DNA of 64,000 bases from Gordonia lacunae (lineage in GTDB: Bacteria; Actinomycetota; Actinomycetes; Mycobacteriales; Mycobacteriaceae), in contig NZ_NGFO01000006.1 of the NCBI RefSeq assembly GCF_002149015.1, forward strand, positions 1-64,000, written 5' to 3'. This document shows, in pieces, positions 46,968 to 56,880 of the stretch. Every line of letters begins with the position of its first letter. Position 1 is the first letter of the stretch. Under the pieces are notes generated by a model. The model did no database searches and had not been told where the DNA came from. It worked only from the letters and a program-made list of their open reading frames with translations. The position numbers were made by a program, and so were the translations under genes.

Positions 46968-49900
46968 ATGCCACATGATTCGCCGTTCAGCGGTCAGACT
47001 CCCCCGGACTCTGCCCCGAAGCCTCATCTCGCCGAGCCCCTGCACGCCCTCTGGCGGCCGGGCGTCGGCATGGCGGTGTGGATCGACGGCGATCTGTCCG
47101 ATCTCCCGCCGCCGCTGCGCGATGTCCTCGACAGCCGGCGGTTCCGCAGCGAGATCCCCGTCGTCGACGCCGACGACCGCCGGCAGTTCGTCCGCGCCGC
47201 GACGCTGGGCATGACGTCGGCGGTCACACTTCTCGATGCCTCGCGGTCGGTCCCGGTGTCGGGCGACGTCCGGTGGTACCGGTACCTGCTCGACGGCGTG
47301 CGGTCGTTCGTGCGGTCCGGCACGGTGGTGCCGTCGGTGCTGCAGGTGGCCGGCGAATGGATGGTCCGCTGGGTTGCCGTCGCGACGCCGACGTGGCGCA
47401 GCTGGCACGCCGTCGTCGTGGGCAGCGCGCCGGACGCGCTGTTGCACAACGGTTCCGCAGCAGCCCTCGACGACTTCCTCGCCGAACTCGTCGACCACGA
47501 ATGCCGTTCTGCCATCGCGCGTTCGGCAGCCCGTCTCGGTGAACCACGCCCCGCGTCACCGATCGTCCGGGCACTGCTCCCCGACGCCGATCCCCGCCCA
47601 CCCAGCTCGCCCGAACGCCTGGCGGCCGCCGCGGGAGGTTGGTCGAGGTGGAATTCCGGCGCCCCGCGCGACGATCGTTCGCTGATCTTCCGCCTGCACG
47701 AACCGGAGTACGACGATCTCGCCGAGAGCCGGTGGGACGACGCGTGGGACGACGACACCTTCGACGTGCCGAGCCGCTCCGAGGTCGCTGAATCCTCCCG
47801 GTGGCGGCTGCAGGTCTGCCGGCGCAGCATCGACGGGCAGGTCGAACCTGTCGCTCCGCACCGGCTCGACGCCCACGAACTCGACGCGTTGACGACCGAG
47901 CTGGCAACGGCCGTGCGCGAGTTCCCGGATCTCGGCCGGGCCGATCCCGACCGCGGCTCCCTCGACTTCCTGCTGCCGACCGACGTCGCCGAGGAGCTCT
48001 TCGCCACCGGCGCGGCGGCGCTCGGAGTGGCCGGCATCCCGGTCCTGCTGCCCCGGACCATCGCCGAGGTCCGTCCTAGTCTGACGCTGCGCGCGCTCGC
48101 CCCGCCCGGCGGCGGGGCGCCGGCGGCGATGGTCGGTCTGCGGGAGATCCGGGAGTTCGAGTGGCGCCTGGCCCTCGGTGACACCCCGGACGCGATCACG
48201 CTCACCGACGCCGATCTCGACGAGCTGTCGGGACAGAAGGGGGACCTGGTCCGGGTGCGCGGGGTGTGGATGCGCGCCGAGGGTTCGGCGTTGTCCCGGG
48301 CGGCCGCGTTCGTCGCCGCCCAGCGCGCGCTGGCCGCGACCGAACCGCCGAGCGATTTCGGCGAGCTGTTCAACCTCGTCACCGGCGAATCGGATCGGCT
48401 TCCGGTTCCGGTCTCGCGCGTCGAGGGCCTGTCGTGGCTGGACGACGTCGCCGACGGCGGCACCCTCCGCCCCGAGTCCGTCACGCCACCAGCCGAGTTG
48501 GCCGCCACCCTGCGTCCCTATCAGCAGCGTGGGCTGGACTGGCTCGCCCACCTGTCCACACTGGGAGTCGGGGGTGTCCTGGCCGACGACATGGGACTGG
48601 GCAAGACGCTGCAGATCATCGCACTGGAGTGCCATGAGAGGAGCGGTCGGTCCGGTCCGCCCGCCGCCGAACCCCCCAAGCCGACGCTCGTCGTCTGCCC
48701 GATGTCGCTGGTCGGCAACTGGGCGCGGGAGTTCGCCCGATTCGCGCCGGCACTGCGGGTGGCGATCCACCACGGGCCGTCCCGGGAGTCCGGGGTCGCC
48801 TTCGCCGGGATTCGCGACTCCGCCGATGTCGTCGTCACGACCTTTGCGATCGCGGCGCGCGACCACGAGTTGCTGTCCGCCCGACCCTGGCACCGGATCG
48901 TGGTCGACGAGGCACAGCACCTGAAGAACGTGAACACCATTGCGGCCAAGGCGGTCCGGACGGTCCCCGCCGACCACCGTGTCGCCCTCACCGGCACCCC
49001 GGTCGAGAACCGATTGGAGGATCTCCGCGCCGTCATCGACCTGGTCAATCCTGGTCTGCTCGGGTCGGCATCGGTCTTCCGGGCGCGCTACGCCGAGCCG
49101 ATCGAACGAGACCGCGATCCGGCCGCGCTCCGGCGACTCTCAGCGATCACCCGCCCCTTCATCCTGCGTCGCGAGAAGAGCGACCCGGCGATCGCCGCCG
49201 ACCTCCCGGAGAAGGCCGACTTCGCCGTCCGCGCCAACCTCACCGTCGAGCAGGCGGCGCTGTACCGCGCGGTGATCGACGAGCTGATGACGGCACTGCG
49301 CGACAAACAGCAGCGGACCCTTCGGCGCCGCAACGTGCTGGCCGCCCTGACCCGGCTGAAGCAGGTGTGCAACCACCCGGCGCACTATCTCGCCGACGGC
49401 ACCGACCTCGTCCGCGACGGCGAACATCGTTCCGGCAAAGTCGAATTGCTGGACGACATCGTCTCCACGGTCGCCGACGAGGGCGACCGCGCGCTGGTCT
49501 TCACCCAGTTCGCCGCCTTCGGCGACATGCTCTCCTCGTGGCTGAGTGCGGAGTTCGGCACCGAGATCCCGCTGCTCCACGGCGGCCTGGGCCGCACCGA
49601 ACGCGACCGGATGGTCGCCGACTTCCAATCCGACGACGGGCCGCCAATCCTGCTGGCGACGTTGAAGGCCGGCGGCACCGGCCTCAACCTGACCGCCGCC
49701 AACAACGTCATCCACGTCGACCGTTGGTGGAATCCGGCCGTCGAGGATCAGGCCACGGACCGCGCCTACCGCATCGGCCAGGATCAGAAGGTGTCGGTGC
49801 ACCGCTTCGTCTGTGTCGGCACCATCGAGGAACGAATCGACGACATGATCGCCAAGAAACGCGAGTTGTCCCGACTGACGGTCGCCGCGGGTGAGAACTG

Positions 49901-49970
49901 GGTGTCCGACCTTGCCGACGACGAACTCTTCGAGCTGTTCCGGCTACGCGAGGAGGCGGTCAGCGAATGA
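46968..49970 (+). CDS. SNF2-family DNA helicase/ATPase (HelZ-like)
   Basis: 1000 residues from ATG 46968. The N-terminal half (to about residue 500) contains the SNF2-associated region found in bacterial members (RPSLTLRALAPPGGGAP, LVRVRGVWMRAEGSAL). The ATPase half has Walker A GVLADDMGLGKTLQII (about 541), the DEAQ box RIVVDEAQHLKNVNT, motif III ALTGTPVENRLEDL, and C-terminal helicase motifs FTQFAAFGDMLSSWL, LATLKAGGTGLNLTAA and QATDRAYRIGQDQKV. It resembles Rv2101. It overlaps the SWIM-protein gene by 4 bp. The likely role is DNA translocation or protein-DNA remodelling; the target is unknown. Confidence 0.94.
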   Translation: MPHDSPFSGQTPPDSAPKPHLAEPLHALWRPGVGMAVWIDGDLSDLPPPLRDVLDSRRFRSEIPVVDADDRRQFVRAATLGMTSAVTLLDASRSVPVSGDVRWYRYLLDGVRSFVRSGTVVPSVLQVAGEWMVRWVAVATPTWRSWHAVVVGSAPDALLHNGSAAALDDFLAELVDHECRSAIARSAARLGEPRPASPIVRALLPDADPRPPSSPERLAAAAGGWSRWNSGAPRDDRSLIFRLHEPEYDDLAESRWDDAWDDDTFDVPSRSEVAESSRWRLQVCRRSIDGQVEPVAPHRLDAHELDALTTELATAVREFPDLGRADPDRGSLDFLLPTDVAEELFATGAAALGVAGIPVLLPRTIAEVRPSLTLRALAPPGGGAPAAMVGLREIREFEWRLALGDTPDAITLTDADLDELSGQKGDLVRVRGVWMRAEGSALSRAAAFVAAQRALAATEPPSDFGELFNLVTGESDRLPVPVSRVEGLSWLDDVADGGTLRPESVTPPAELAATLRPYQQRGLDWLAHLSTLGVGGVLADDMGLGKTLQIIALECHERSGRSGPPAAEPPKPTLVVCPMSLVGNWAREFARFAPALRVAIHHGPSRESGVAFAGIRDSADVVVTTFAIAARDHELLSARPWHRIVVDEAQHLKNVNTIAAKAVRTVPADHRVALTGTPVENRLEDLRAVIDLVNPGLLGSASVFRARYAEPIERDRDPAALRRLSAITRPFILRREKSDPAIAADLPEKADFAVRANLTVEQAALYRAVIDELMTALRDKQQRTLRRRNVLAALTRLKQVCNHPAHYLADGTDLVRDGEHRSGKVELLDDIVSTVADEGDRALVFTQFAAFGDMLSSWLSAEFGTEIPLLHGGLGRTERDRMVADFQSDDGPPILLATLKAGGTGLNLTAANNVIHVDRWWNPAVEDQATDRAYRIGQDQKVSVHRFVCVGTIEERIDDMIAKKRELSRLTVAAGENWVSDLADDELFELFRLREEAVSE

Positions 49971-50776
49971 CGGTGCGCAAGAAAGGCACGCAACGCCGGG
50001 GCGAACGCGGCACGATCGCGGTCCGCGGTTATGGACTCACCTCATGGTCGCGCGGTTTCGTCGACGTGGTCGAGGGCCGCGGCGCCGACGGTGAGTCGGT
50101 CGCCGACAGTCGCCGCATCACCAAGGCACGCAGATACTTCCGTGATCGCCATCTGCGCGGCCTGCGGATCGGCGCCGGCCAGGTGACCGCATCGGTCGAA
50201 GGCACGCAGCTCGAACCGTTCGACGTCATCCTGACCACCCGCACCGTCGACACCGCGACGCTCGCGACCCTCCTCCGCGAGCGGCGCGCCGTCGACGAGC
50301 TCATGCTGCTGACCCGCGGCGAGCAACCCCCGACGCTGGGTGAGCTGCTGGTGCCCACCGAGTCCGCCGATGTCGAGACCGACTGCACCTGCCCCGACGA
50401 GGCGCCACGGTGCATCCACGCGCTCGTCACCTGTTACGAGGTGGCCGCCGAGATCGACCGCACCCCGCTGACCCTGCTCACGGTGATGGGTACCGACCTC
50501 CGGGCTCTGCTGGCCGAGATCGATTCGCGCCCCGCGGAAACACGGATGTCGGACGATGCCGGGCCATCGGACTCGTTGCGGCCCGACGACTTCTACGGCT
50601 CAACCTCGACACTGCCACCGCTACCGTCGCCGTCGCGGATGAACCCGCTGACCGCTCTCGACGGCGCGGAGCTGCGCGCCGCGTTGCGCGCGACCGGTGT
50701 GGCGCCCGCCGACATCGCCGAGACGATCGACGAGCTCGGCGACCTCTACGACCGCCTCACCGTCGACGATTCGTAG
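49967..50776 (+). CDS. SWIM zinc-finger protein coupled to the SNF2 helicase
   Basis: 269 residues from ATG 49967, which overlaps the helicase stop (ATGA). The SWIM motif CxC...CxH is at about residues 138-150 (DCTCPDEAPRCIHALVTCYE), a fold that binds DNA or protein. The N-terminal 120 residues (YGLTSWSRGFVDVVEGRG, RYFRDRHLRGLRIGAG) are family specific. The C-terminal about 45 residues after a disordered linker form a helical segment (LRAALRATGVAPADIAETI). SNF2-SWIM pairs occur widely in bacteria (Rv2101-Rv2102 are an example), so the two proteins probably act as one complex. Confidence 0.9.
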   Translation: MTVRKKGTQRRGERGTIAVRGYGLTSWSRGFVDVVEGRGADGESVADSRRITKARRYFRDRHLRGLRIGAGQVTASVEGTQLEPFDVILTTRTVDTATLATLLRERRAVDELMLLTRGEQPPTLGELLVPTESADVETDCTCPDEAPRCIHALVTCYEVAAEIDRTPLTLLTVMGTDLRALLAEIDSRPAETRMSDDAGPSDSLRPDDFYGSTSTLPPLPSPSRMNPLTALDGAELRAALRATGVAPADIAETIDELGDLYDRLTVDDS

Positions 50777-50808
50777 CGTCACCGCGCCATGTGCGCAGTG
50801 ACGCTACG
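50772..50808. terminator. Bidirectional hairpin terminator between SWIM and nrdF genes
   Basis: Perfect 11-bp stem CGTAGCGTCAC (50772-50782) with GTGACGCTACG (50798-50808) and a 15-nt loop. The left arm includes the SWIM gene stop codon; nrdF ends 15 bp beyond it. Confidence 0.85.
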
Positions 50809-50822
50809 GATCCCGAGAGGGA

Positions 50823-51848
<1,026 letters not shown>

Positions 51849-51893
51849 TCAATTGAAGTCTGGAAGTCCTGAAAGATGCTGCCTCACAGAGGA

Positions 51894-54086
51894 TCACAAC
51901 ATGCAGCTGACGCAGCCCTCCACCTCGGTCCCCTCGAGCGCGATCTGGCGCAGGCGGATGTAGTAGAGCGTCTTGATCCCCTTCCGCCATGCGTAGATCT
52001 GAGCCTTGTTGACGTCACGCGTGGTGGCGGTGTCCTTGAAGAAGAGCGTCAGGCTGAGACCCTGGTCGACGTGCTGCGTGGCCGCGGCATAGGTGTCGAT
52101 GATCTTCTCGTACCCGATCTCGTACGCGTCCTGGTAGTACTCCAGGTTGTCGTTCGTCATGTAGGGCGCCGGGTAGTAGACGCGGCCGATCTTGCCTTCC
52201 TTGCGGATCTCGATCTTGGCGGCAACCGGGTGGATCGAGCTCGTCGAGTGGTTGATGTAGCTGATCGAGCCGGTCGGCGGGACGGCCTGCAGGTTCTGGT
52301 TGTAGATGCCGTCGCGCTGGACGGCCTCCTTCAGCTCGCGCCAGTCGTCCTGGGTCGGGATGGCGATCCCGGCCTGGCCGAAGAGATCTCGCACCTTCTG
52401 GGTCTCCGGCTCCCACGCCTTGGTGAGGTACTTGTCGAAGAACTCGCCGCTCGCGTACTTCGACTTCTCGAAACCGGTGAACGCCCGGCCACGCTCCTTG
52501 GCGATCCGGTTCGACGCGCGCAGGGCGTGGAACAGCACCGTGTAGAAGTAGATGTTCGTGAAGTCGATGCCCTCTTCGCTGCCGTAGAAGACACGCTCAC
52601 GGGCCAGGTATCCGTGCAGGTTCATCTGGCCCAGGCCGATGGCGTGGGACTGGTTGTTGCCGTGCTCGATCGAGGGCACCGAGGTGATCGTGGTCTGGTC
52701 GCTGACCGCGGTGAGTCCGCGGATCGCGGTCTCGATGGTCTGACCGATGTCGGGCGAGTCCATCGTCTTGGCGATGTTCAGCGAACCCAGGTTGCACGAG
52801 ATGTCCTTGCCCACTTCGGCATACGACAGGTCGTCGTTGAAGGTCGACGGCGTCGACACCTGCAGGATCTCCGAGCACAGGTTGGAGTGGGTGATCTTGC
52901 CGTCGATCGGGTTCGCCCGGTTCACCGTGTCCTCGAACATGATGTACGGGTAGCCGGACTCGAACTGCAGCTCGGCGAGGGTCTGGAAGAACTCGCGGGC
53001 CTTGATCTTGGTCTTGCGGATCCGACGATCCTCGACCATCTCGTGGTACTTGTCCGTCACGTTGATGTCGGCGAAGGGCACGCCGTAGACGCGTTCGACG
53101 TCGTACGGGCTGAACAGGTACATGTCGTCGTTGGCCTTGGCCAGCTCGAACGTGATGTCCGGGATGACCACACCAAGCGACAGCGTCTTGATGCGGATCT
53201 TCTCGTCCGCGTTCTCGCGCTTGGTGTCGAGGAAGCGGTAGATGTCGGGGTGGTGCGCGTGCAGATACACCGCACCCGCACCCTGCCGGGCGCCGAGCTG
53301 GTTGGCGTAGGAGAAGGAGTCCTCGAGCAGTTTCATGATCGGGATGACACCCGAGCTCTGGTTCTCGATCTTCTTGATCGGTGCCCCGTGCTCACGGATG
53401 TTGCTGAGCAGCAAAGCGACTCCGCCGCCTCGCTTGGACAGCTGCAACGCCGAGTTGATCGACCGGCCGATCGACTCCATGTTGTCCTCGATACGCAGCA
53501 GGAAGCACGAGACCGGCTCGCCGCGCTGCTTCTTGCCGGAGTTGAGGAAGGTTGGCGTCGCCGGCTGGAACCGGCCCGAGATGATCTCGTCGACGAGGTT
53601 GCGGGCGAGCGTGGTGTCACCGTCGGCCAGGGTCAGCGCCACCATGCAGACGCGGTCCTCGAAACGCTCGAGATACCGCTTCCCGTCGAAGGTCTTCAGT
53701 GTGTAGCTCGTGTAGTACTTGAACGCACCGAGGAAGGTCGGGAACCGGAACTTCTTGCCGTAGGCGTAATCGAAGAGTTCGTTCACGAACGTGCGGTCGT
53801 ACTTCGCGAGGACCTCGGGCTCGTAGTAGTTCTCCTCGATGAGGTAGTCGAGCTTCTCGTCGCGGTCGTGGAAGAAGACGGTGTTCTGGTTGACGTGCTG
53901 CAGGAAGTACTGGTTCGCGGCCTCGCGATCCTTGTCGAACTGGATCTTGCCGTCGGCGTCGTACAGGTTGAGCATCGCGTTGAGCGCGTGGTAATCGAGC
54001 TCTCCGGGATCATGCCCCGCAGGCCCGGGGTGCACGCCCGACTTGCTGGCTGAAGTGGTGTCCGAGACGGCGGCGGTGGGCGACAC
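51894..54086 (-). CDS. nrdE: Ribonucleotide reductase class Ib, alpha subunit
   Basis: The catalytic subunit reducing ribonucleoside diphosphates. I chose GTG 54086 (730 residues) because AGGAG lies 9 bp upstream; the frame is open further but overlaps nrdI. Key residues are visible: [16 protein letters not shown] (first redox Cys), [11 protein letters not shown] (thiyl-radical Cys with Asn and Glu), [10 protein letters not shown] at the N-terminus, and the C-terminal redox pair in EGCVSCML that is recharged by NrdH. No ATP-cone is present, as expected for class Ib. It is third in the nrdHIEF order, 94 bp after nrdI. Confidence 0.97.
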   Translation of the reverse strand: MSPTAAVSDTTSASKSGVHPGPAGHDPGELDYHALNAMLNLYDADGKIQFDKDREAANQYFLQHVNQNTVFFHDRDEKLDYLIEENYYEPEVLAKYDRTFVNELFDYAYGKKFRFPTFLGAFKYYTSYTLKTFDGKRYLERFEDRVCMVALTLADGDTTLARNLVDEIISGRFQPATPTFLNSGKKQRGEPVSCFLLRIEDNMESIGRSINSALQLSKRGGGVALLLSNIREHGAPIKKIENQSSGVIPIMKLLEDSFSYANQLGARQGAGAVYLHAHHPDIYRFLDTKRENADEKIRIKTLSLGVVIPDITFELAKANDDMYLFSPYDVERVYGVPFADINVTDKYHEMVEDRRIRKTKIKAREFFQTLAELQFESGYPYIMFEDTVNRANPIDGKITHSNLCSEILQVSTPSTFNDDLSYAEVGKDISCNLGSLNIAKTMDSPDIGQTIETAIRGLTAVSDQTTITSVPSIEHGNNQSHAIGLGQMNLHGYLARERVFYGSEEGIDFTNIYFYTVLFHALRASNRIAKERGRAFTGFEKSKYASGEFFDKYLTKAWEPETQKVRDLFGQAGIAIPTQDDWRELKEAVQRDGIYNQNLQAVPPTGSISYINHSTSSIHPVAAKIEIRKEGKIGRVYYPAPYMTNDNLEYYQDAYEIGYEKIIDTYAAATQHVDQGLSLTLFFKDTATTRDVNKAQIYAWRKGIKTLYYIRLRQIALEGTEVEGCVSCML

Positions 54087-54180
54087 GACAGATGACTCCT
54101 GCGGATAGTGGTGGCTGAGGCCGATGGTGGGCACGATATCGACGGGGTACGACAAAGCCTGGCGACGCGCGAACGTCGGG

Positions 54181-54648
54181 TCAGGCGGGCGAGGCGCTGA
54201 GCGACACACCTGCCGCGAACGCCGGACTCAGGGCGAACTCCGCGAGTCCCGCGCGCACGCGGTCGACGTCGTCGGTGGTGCCCATCAGTTCGAATCGGTA
54301 CAGGTAGGGCACCCGGCACTTGCGTGCGATGACGTCGCCGGCGTAACAGAACTCCTCACCGAAGTTGGTGTTACCCGCCGCGATCACCCCCCTGATCGAC
54401 GATCGGTTGTGCTCGTCGTTGAGGAAGCGGATGACCTGTTTGGGGACGTAACCGCCGGGCTGCCCCGTCGCCTTGCCCCCGCCGTAGGTCGGACAGACCA
54501 GGACGTACGGCTCGTCGACACGGAAAACACCGGTCCGATCGAGGAGCGGGATGCGCTCGGCGCGCATGTCCAGCTTCTGGACGAACCGGTGGGTGTTCTC
54601 CGAAACGGAGGAGAAGTACACGATCAACGGCGATGCGGCTGCCGTCAT
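54181..54648 (-). CDS. nrdI: NrdI flavodoxin-like protein
   Basis: 155 residues from ATG 54648, preceded by GGAGGAGAC. NrdI supplies superoxide or peroxide oxidant from its FMN to assemble the Mn2-Tyr cofactor of NrdF. FMN-binding loops are [38 protein letters not shown] and [14 protein letters not shown]. It lies between nrdH and nrdE. The 201-bp gap to nrdH is long for this operon and holds no convincing gene. Confidence 0.96.
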   Translation of the reverse strand: MTAAASPLIVYFSSVSENTHRFVQKLDMRAERIPLLDRTGVFRVDEPYVLVCPTYGGGKATGQPGGYVPKQVIRFLNDEHNRSSIRGVIAAGNTNFGEEFCYAGDVIARKCRVPYLYRFELMGTTDDVDRVRAGLAEFALSPAFAAGVSLSASPA

Positions 54649-54849
54649 GTCTCCTCCAACCTGGTCGTTCTCGTGGATCTCGCCCGCGGGAGTCGACTCC
54701 CGGCAGGCACTGTCGGTATCAACGCCGTGACCGGCGTGACCATTTCCTCGATGACTACGGAGATACGGTGCGATCCGGCTTCCCCGTCGGATCGCTTCGC
54801 GCATCGCCGGTCGGTGGATGTCGTCACCGCCATGGTGACGACCGACGGG

Positions 54850-55083
54850 TCAGGCAGCGGCGGTGGCGAGCGCCTTGATGCGGTCGGGGCGGAAGCCCGA
54901 CCAGTGTGCGTCGCCGGCGACCACGACGGGCGCCTGCAGGTAGCCGAGCGCCATCACGTAGTCACGCGCCTCGGCATCTTCGCTGATGTCGACGATCTCG
55001 TAGGACAGGCCCTGCTTGTCGAGGGCCTTGTAGGTGGCATTGCACTGGACGCAGGCCGGCTTCGTGTAGACGGTGATTGACAT
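54850..55083 (-). CDS. nrdH: NrdH glutaredoxin-like redoxin
   Basis: 77 residues from ATG 55083, with GAGGAGTACCTCCGA upstream. NrdH is the electron donor for NrdE and is itself reduced by thioredoxin reductase. The redox motif is CVQC (Cys11 and Cys14, in YTKPACVQCNATYKAL) and the C-terminal WSGFRPDRIKAL is diagnostic of NrdH as opposed to glutaredoxin. It is the first gene of nrdHIEF and lies below the NrdR-type boxes and the phased array. Confidence 0.96.
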   Translation of the reverse strand: MSITVYTKPACVQCNATYKALDKQGLSYEIVDISEDAEARDYVMALGYLQAPVVVAGDAHWSGFRPDRIKALATAAA

Positions 55084-55223
55084 TCGGAGGTACTCCTCGG
55101 GTCGTAGGAATCGCCAGTGACGTGCGGTTTTCCAGCGTGAAGATGGTGATCTGGATCACCACCGTGATGGCTTCGTCGAGGAGTCGAACTGCTTCTCGTC
55201 TTGTGCCTGACTGGTAACGCAAA

Positions 55224-55269
55224 CACTACACCTAGTGGCTGACATTTCTGACCACCACAAGGGGTTGTG
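55224..55269 (-). promoter_or_regulatory. Pair of NrdR-type boxes upstream of nrdHIEF
   Basis: Box 1 is CACTA-CACC-TAGTG (55224-55237) and box 2 is CACAA-GGGG-TTGTG (55256-55269). Both are 5-bp arms with a 4-bp centre and their starts are 32 bp apart, about three helical turns. This matches the known layout of paired NrdR boxes (consensus ACACWATATWGTGT-like). NrdR is the ATP/dATP-sensing repressor of ribonucleotide reductase genes. Box 1 lies 141 bp from the nrdH start. Confidence 0.8.
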
Positions 55270-55359
55270 AATAACATTGATGGAAGACATGCAGGTCGGA
55301 GCGGTGCACGATCACAAATCCGGGCGTGTCCACCGCGTGTTCGGCGTGTCGCTCACAGG

Positions 55360-55403
55360 TTGTCCAGAGGCGGTCCACAACATGTCCACCGACCATCCAC
55401 ACC
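55360..55403. promoter_or_regulatory. Four 11-bp-phased DnaA-box-like motifs
   Basis: Consecutive 11-mers TTGTCCAGAGG, CGGTCCACAAC, ATGTCCACCGA and CCATCCACACC fill 55360-55403 with TCCA at exactly 11-bp steps (55363, 55374, 55385, 55396). The cores match the actinobacterial DnaA box TTGTCCACA at 6 to 8 of 9 positions. Whether DnaA or another protein binds is unknown. Confidence 0.5.
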
Positions 55404-55417
55404 CGACCCCGGACACG

Positions 55418-55454
55418 ACGACGCCGCGCCGGGCAGAGCCGGGCGCGGCGTCGT
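55418..55454 (-). terminator. Hairpin terminator of the FMN-reductase gene
   Basis: Perfect 13-bp stem ACGACGCCGCGCC (55418-55430) and GGCGCGGCGTCGT (55442-55454) with an 11-nt loop, 14 bp beyond the stop codon of the FMN reductase. It isolates nrdHIEF from upstream transcription. Confidence 0.85.
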
Positions 55455-55468
55455 ACGTCGTGGTGAGA

Positions 55469-56026
55469 TCAGGCGCTGACAGCAACCTCGTCGACGAGCC
55501 GGGAGACGGAGGCGACGACCTTCTCGACGACCGCCGGATCATTCAGTCCTCCTTCGGGAAGAGCGGCGACCTGCACGCCGAGGTCGGCTTCCTCGATCGC
55601 ACGCCCGCCGGCGATGCCGACCGACTTGCGGGTGTCCTCACGCGTCCACGCGCCGCCGTACTGACCGAGAGCCGCGCTCAGCACCGCGACGGGCTTGCCG
55701 GTCAGCGCACCCGTGCCGTACGGCCGCGACAGCCAGTCGATGGCGTTCTTCAGCGCGGCGGGGATGGTGCCGTTGTACTCCGGGGTGGCGATGAGCACGC
55801 CGTCAGCGGCACCGACGACCTGGCGCAGCTTCGCCACGCCGGCGTCGAGCTGATCCTCGACATCGACATCCTCGCTGTAGAACGGCAGCGAGCCGAGGTC
55901 GTCGACGACAGTGATGGAGACCCCGGCGGGCGCGTTGTCCGCGGCCACGTGGGCGAGCTGGCGGTTCAGGGATGCTGCGCGCAGGCTTCCGACCAGCGCG
56001 ACCAGTTCGACGACTCGTTCCGACAT
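55469..56026 (-). CDS. NADPH-dependent FMN reductase family protein
   Basis: 185 residues from ATG 56026, preceded by GAGAGGAATCAC; the longer open frame has no similarity. A flavodoxin-like fold: VALVGSLRAASLNRQLAH (phosphate loop), ATPEYNGTIPAALKNAIDWL (the PEYN-x-x-x-P flavin motif) and AVLSAALGQYGGAW. It reduces FMN or quinones with NADPH and may feed reduced flavin to a monooxygenase. It diverges from a TetR regulator, with a palindromic candidate operator between them, which suggests that this regulator controls it. Confidence 0.92.
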   Translation of the reverse strand: MSERVVELVALVGSLRAASLNRQLAHVAADNAPAGVSITVVDDLGSLPFYSEDVDVEDQLDAGVAKLRQVVGAADGVLIATPEYNGTIPAALKNAIDWLSRPYGTGALTGKPVAVLSAALGQYGGAWTREDTRKSVGIAGGRAIEEADLGVQVAALPEGGLNDPAVVEKVVASVSRLVDEVAVSA

Positions 56027-56090
56027 GTGATTCCTCTCGATGGCACAGGGGTCCGTGAATGCCCACGGGACCTTGTCTACGACATGCTCT

Positions 56091-56110
56091 AACCGGACCA
56101 GGGTCCGATT
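56091..56110. promoter_or_regulatory. Candidate TetR operator palindrome
   Basis: CGGACC-AG-GGTCCG (56094-56107) is a perfect inverted repeat and the flanks extend it to AAxCGGACCAGGGTCCGxTT. It lies between the divergent FMN reductase and TetR genes, 34 bp before the TetR start and 65 bp before the reductase start, where it could block both promoters. Confidence 0.6.
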
Positions 56111-56144
56111 CATTCCGAATCTGGTCAAGAGTTAGGCTCATCAC

Positions 56145-56771
56145 GTGCCGAATGGGCCCGACCACTCCCCGCTCCACATCTCGCTCAACCCCTCGGGGAC
56201 CGAACGTGCCGACGCCGCACGTAACCGGCGTCTGCTGCTGGCTGCCGCAAAGAACCTGATCGACCATCACGGCGCGGCCGCGGTCACGATGGAGGCCGTC
56301 GCCCGCGAGGCAGGTGTGGGCAAGGGCACAGTGTTCCGTCGCTTCGGCAGTCGGACCGGGCTCATGCTCGCGCTCCTCGACCACAGTGAGTCCGAGATCC
56401 AGCAGGCCTATCTCTCGGGTCCGGAGCCGCTGGGACCGGGCGCTCCCCCGCTCGACCGTCTACTCGCCTACGGCCGCGCTCGTCTCAAACTCACCTCCGA
56501 CCACCTGGACATCCTGCTGGAGGCCGGCGCCGGCGCCGAGGACTTCATGAGCCATCCGGTGGCCCGCACGTCCACCCAGCATGTACAGATCTTGCTGCGG
56601 CAGTTGGGCTTCGACGGCGCGCTGGATTTCCTGGCGCTCACCGTCCAGGCGCCGCTGTCGGCGAGTTCGGTGCGTTACCTGCTGGTGGAGGTCGGGCTCG
56701 ACCTCGACACGATCACCCACCAGTGGCAGGAGATGGTCACCGCGCTCGTCACCGGCCACCATCGGTCCTGA
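56145..56771 (+). CDS. TetR-family transcriptional regulator
   Basis: 208 residues from GTG 56145. The HTH is LLLAAAKNLIDHHGAAAVTM followed by VAREAGVGKGTVFRRFGSRT, a classic TetR N-terminus. The ligand domain is unremarkable (LDILLEAGAGAEDFMSHPV, LGLDLDTIT-type end). A TAGGCT -10-like hexamer (56133-56138) sits just before the start. It probably represses itself, the divergent FMN reductase and perhaps the downstream monooxygenase, which begins 109 bp later. Confidence 0.92.
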   Translation: MPNGPDHSPLHISLNPSGTERADAARNRRLLLAAAKNLIDHHGAAAVTMEAVAREAGVGKGTVFRRFGSRTGLMLALLDHSESEIQQAYLSGPEPLGPGAPPLDRLLAYGRARLKLTSDHLDILLEAGAGAEDFMSHPVARTSTQHVQILLRQLGFDGALDFLALTVQAPLSASSVRYLLVEVGLDLDTITHQWQEMVTALVTGHHRS

Positions 56772-56880
56772 CATCACCGGTTCCATCGGCGTGCGAGTTC
56801 GTCACGCCGTCGACCGGGTTGCCCGCTGTCCCGGACGCTCGCCGCGCGCCGCGGCGCCGGGACACCTAGCCTGGGTTCCT

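Larger units (their letters stand above)
55084..55468. other. nrdH upstream control region
   Basis: 385 bp without a gene, between the end of the FMN reductase gene and nrdH. It holds, from nrdH outward, two NrdR-type boxes (55224-55269), a near-consensus DnaA box overlapping the outer box, a four-unit 11-bp array of DnaA-like motifs (55360-55403) and the FMN-reductase terminator (55418-55454). Each is listed separately. Confidence 0.7.

Noticed and set aside
54645..54833. 62-codon minus-strand frame between nrdH and nrdI that ends by overlapping the nrdI ATG
   Set aside because: Rare codons (AGA, AGG, ATA) and a lower third-position GC than the neighbours, and no ribosome-binding site. The overlap looks accidental.
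55384..55403. Possible chromosomal origin because of the DnaA-like motifs
   Set aside because: No dnaA, dnaN or gyrase genes and no AT-rich unwinding region nearby. A regulatory use is more likely.
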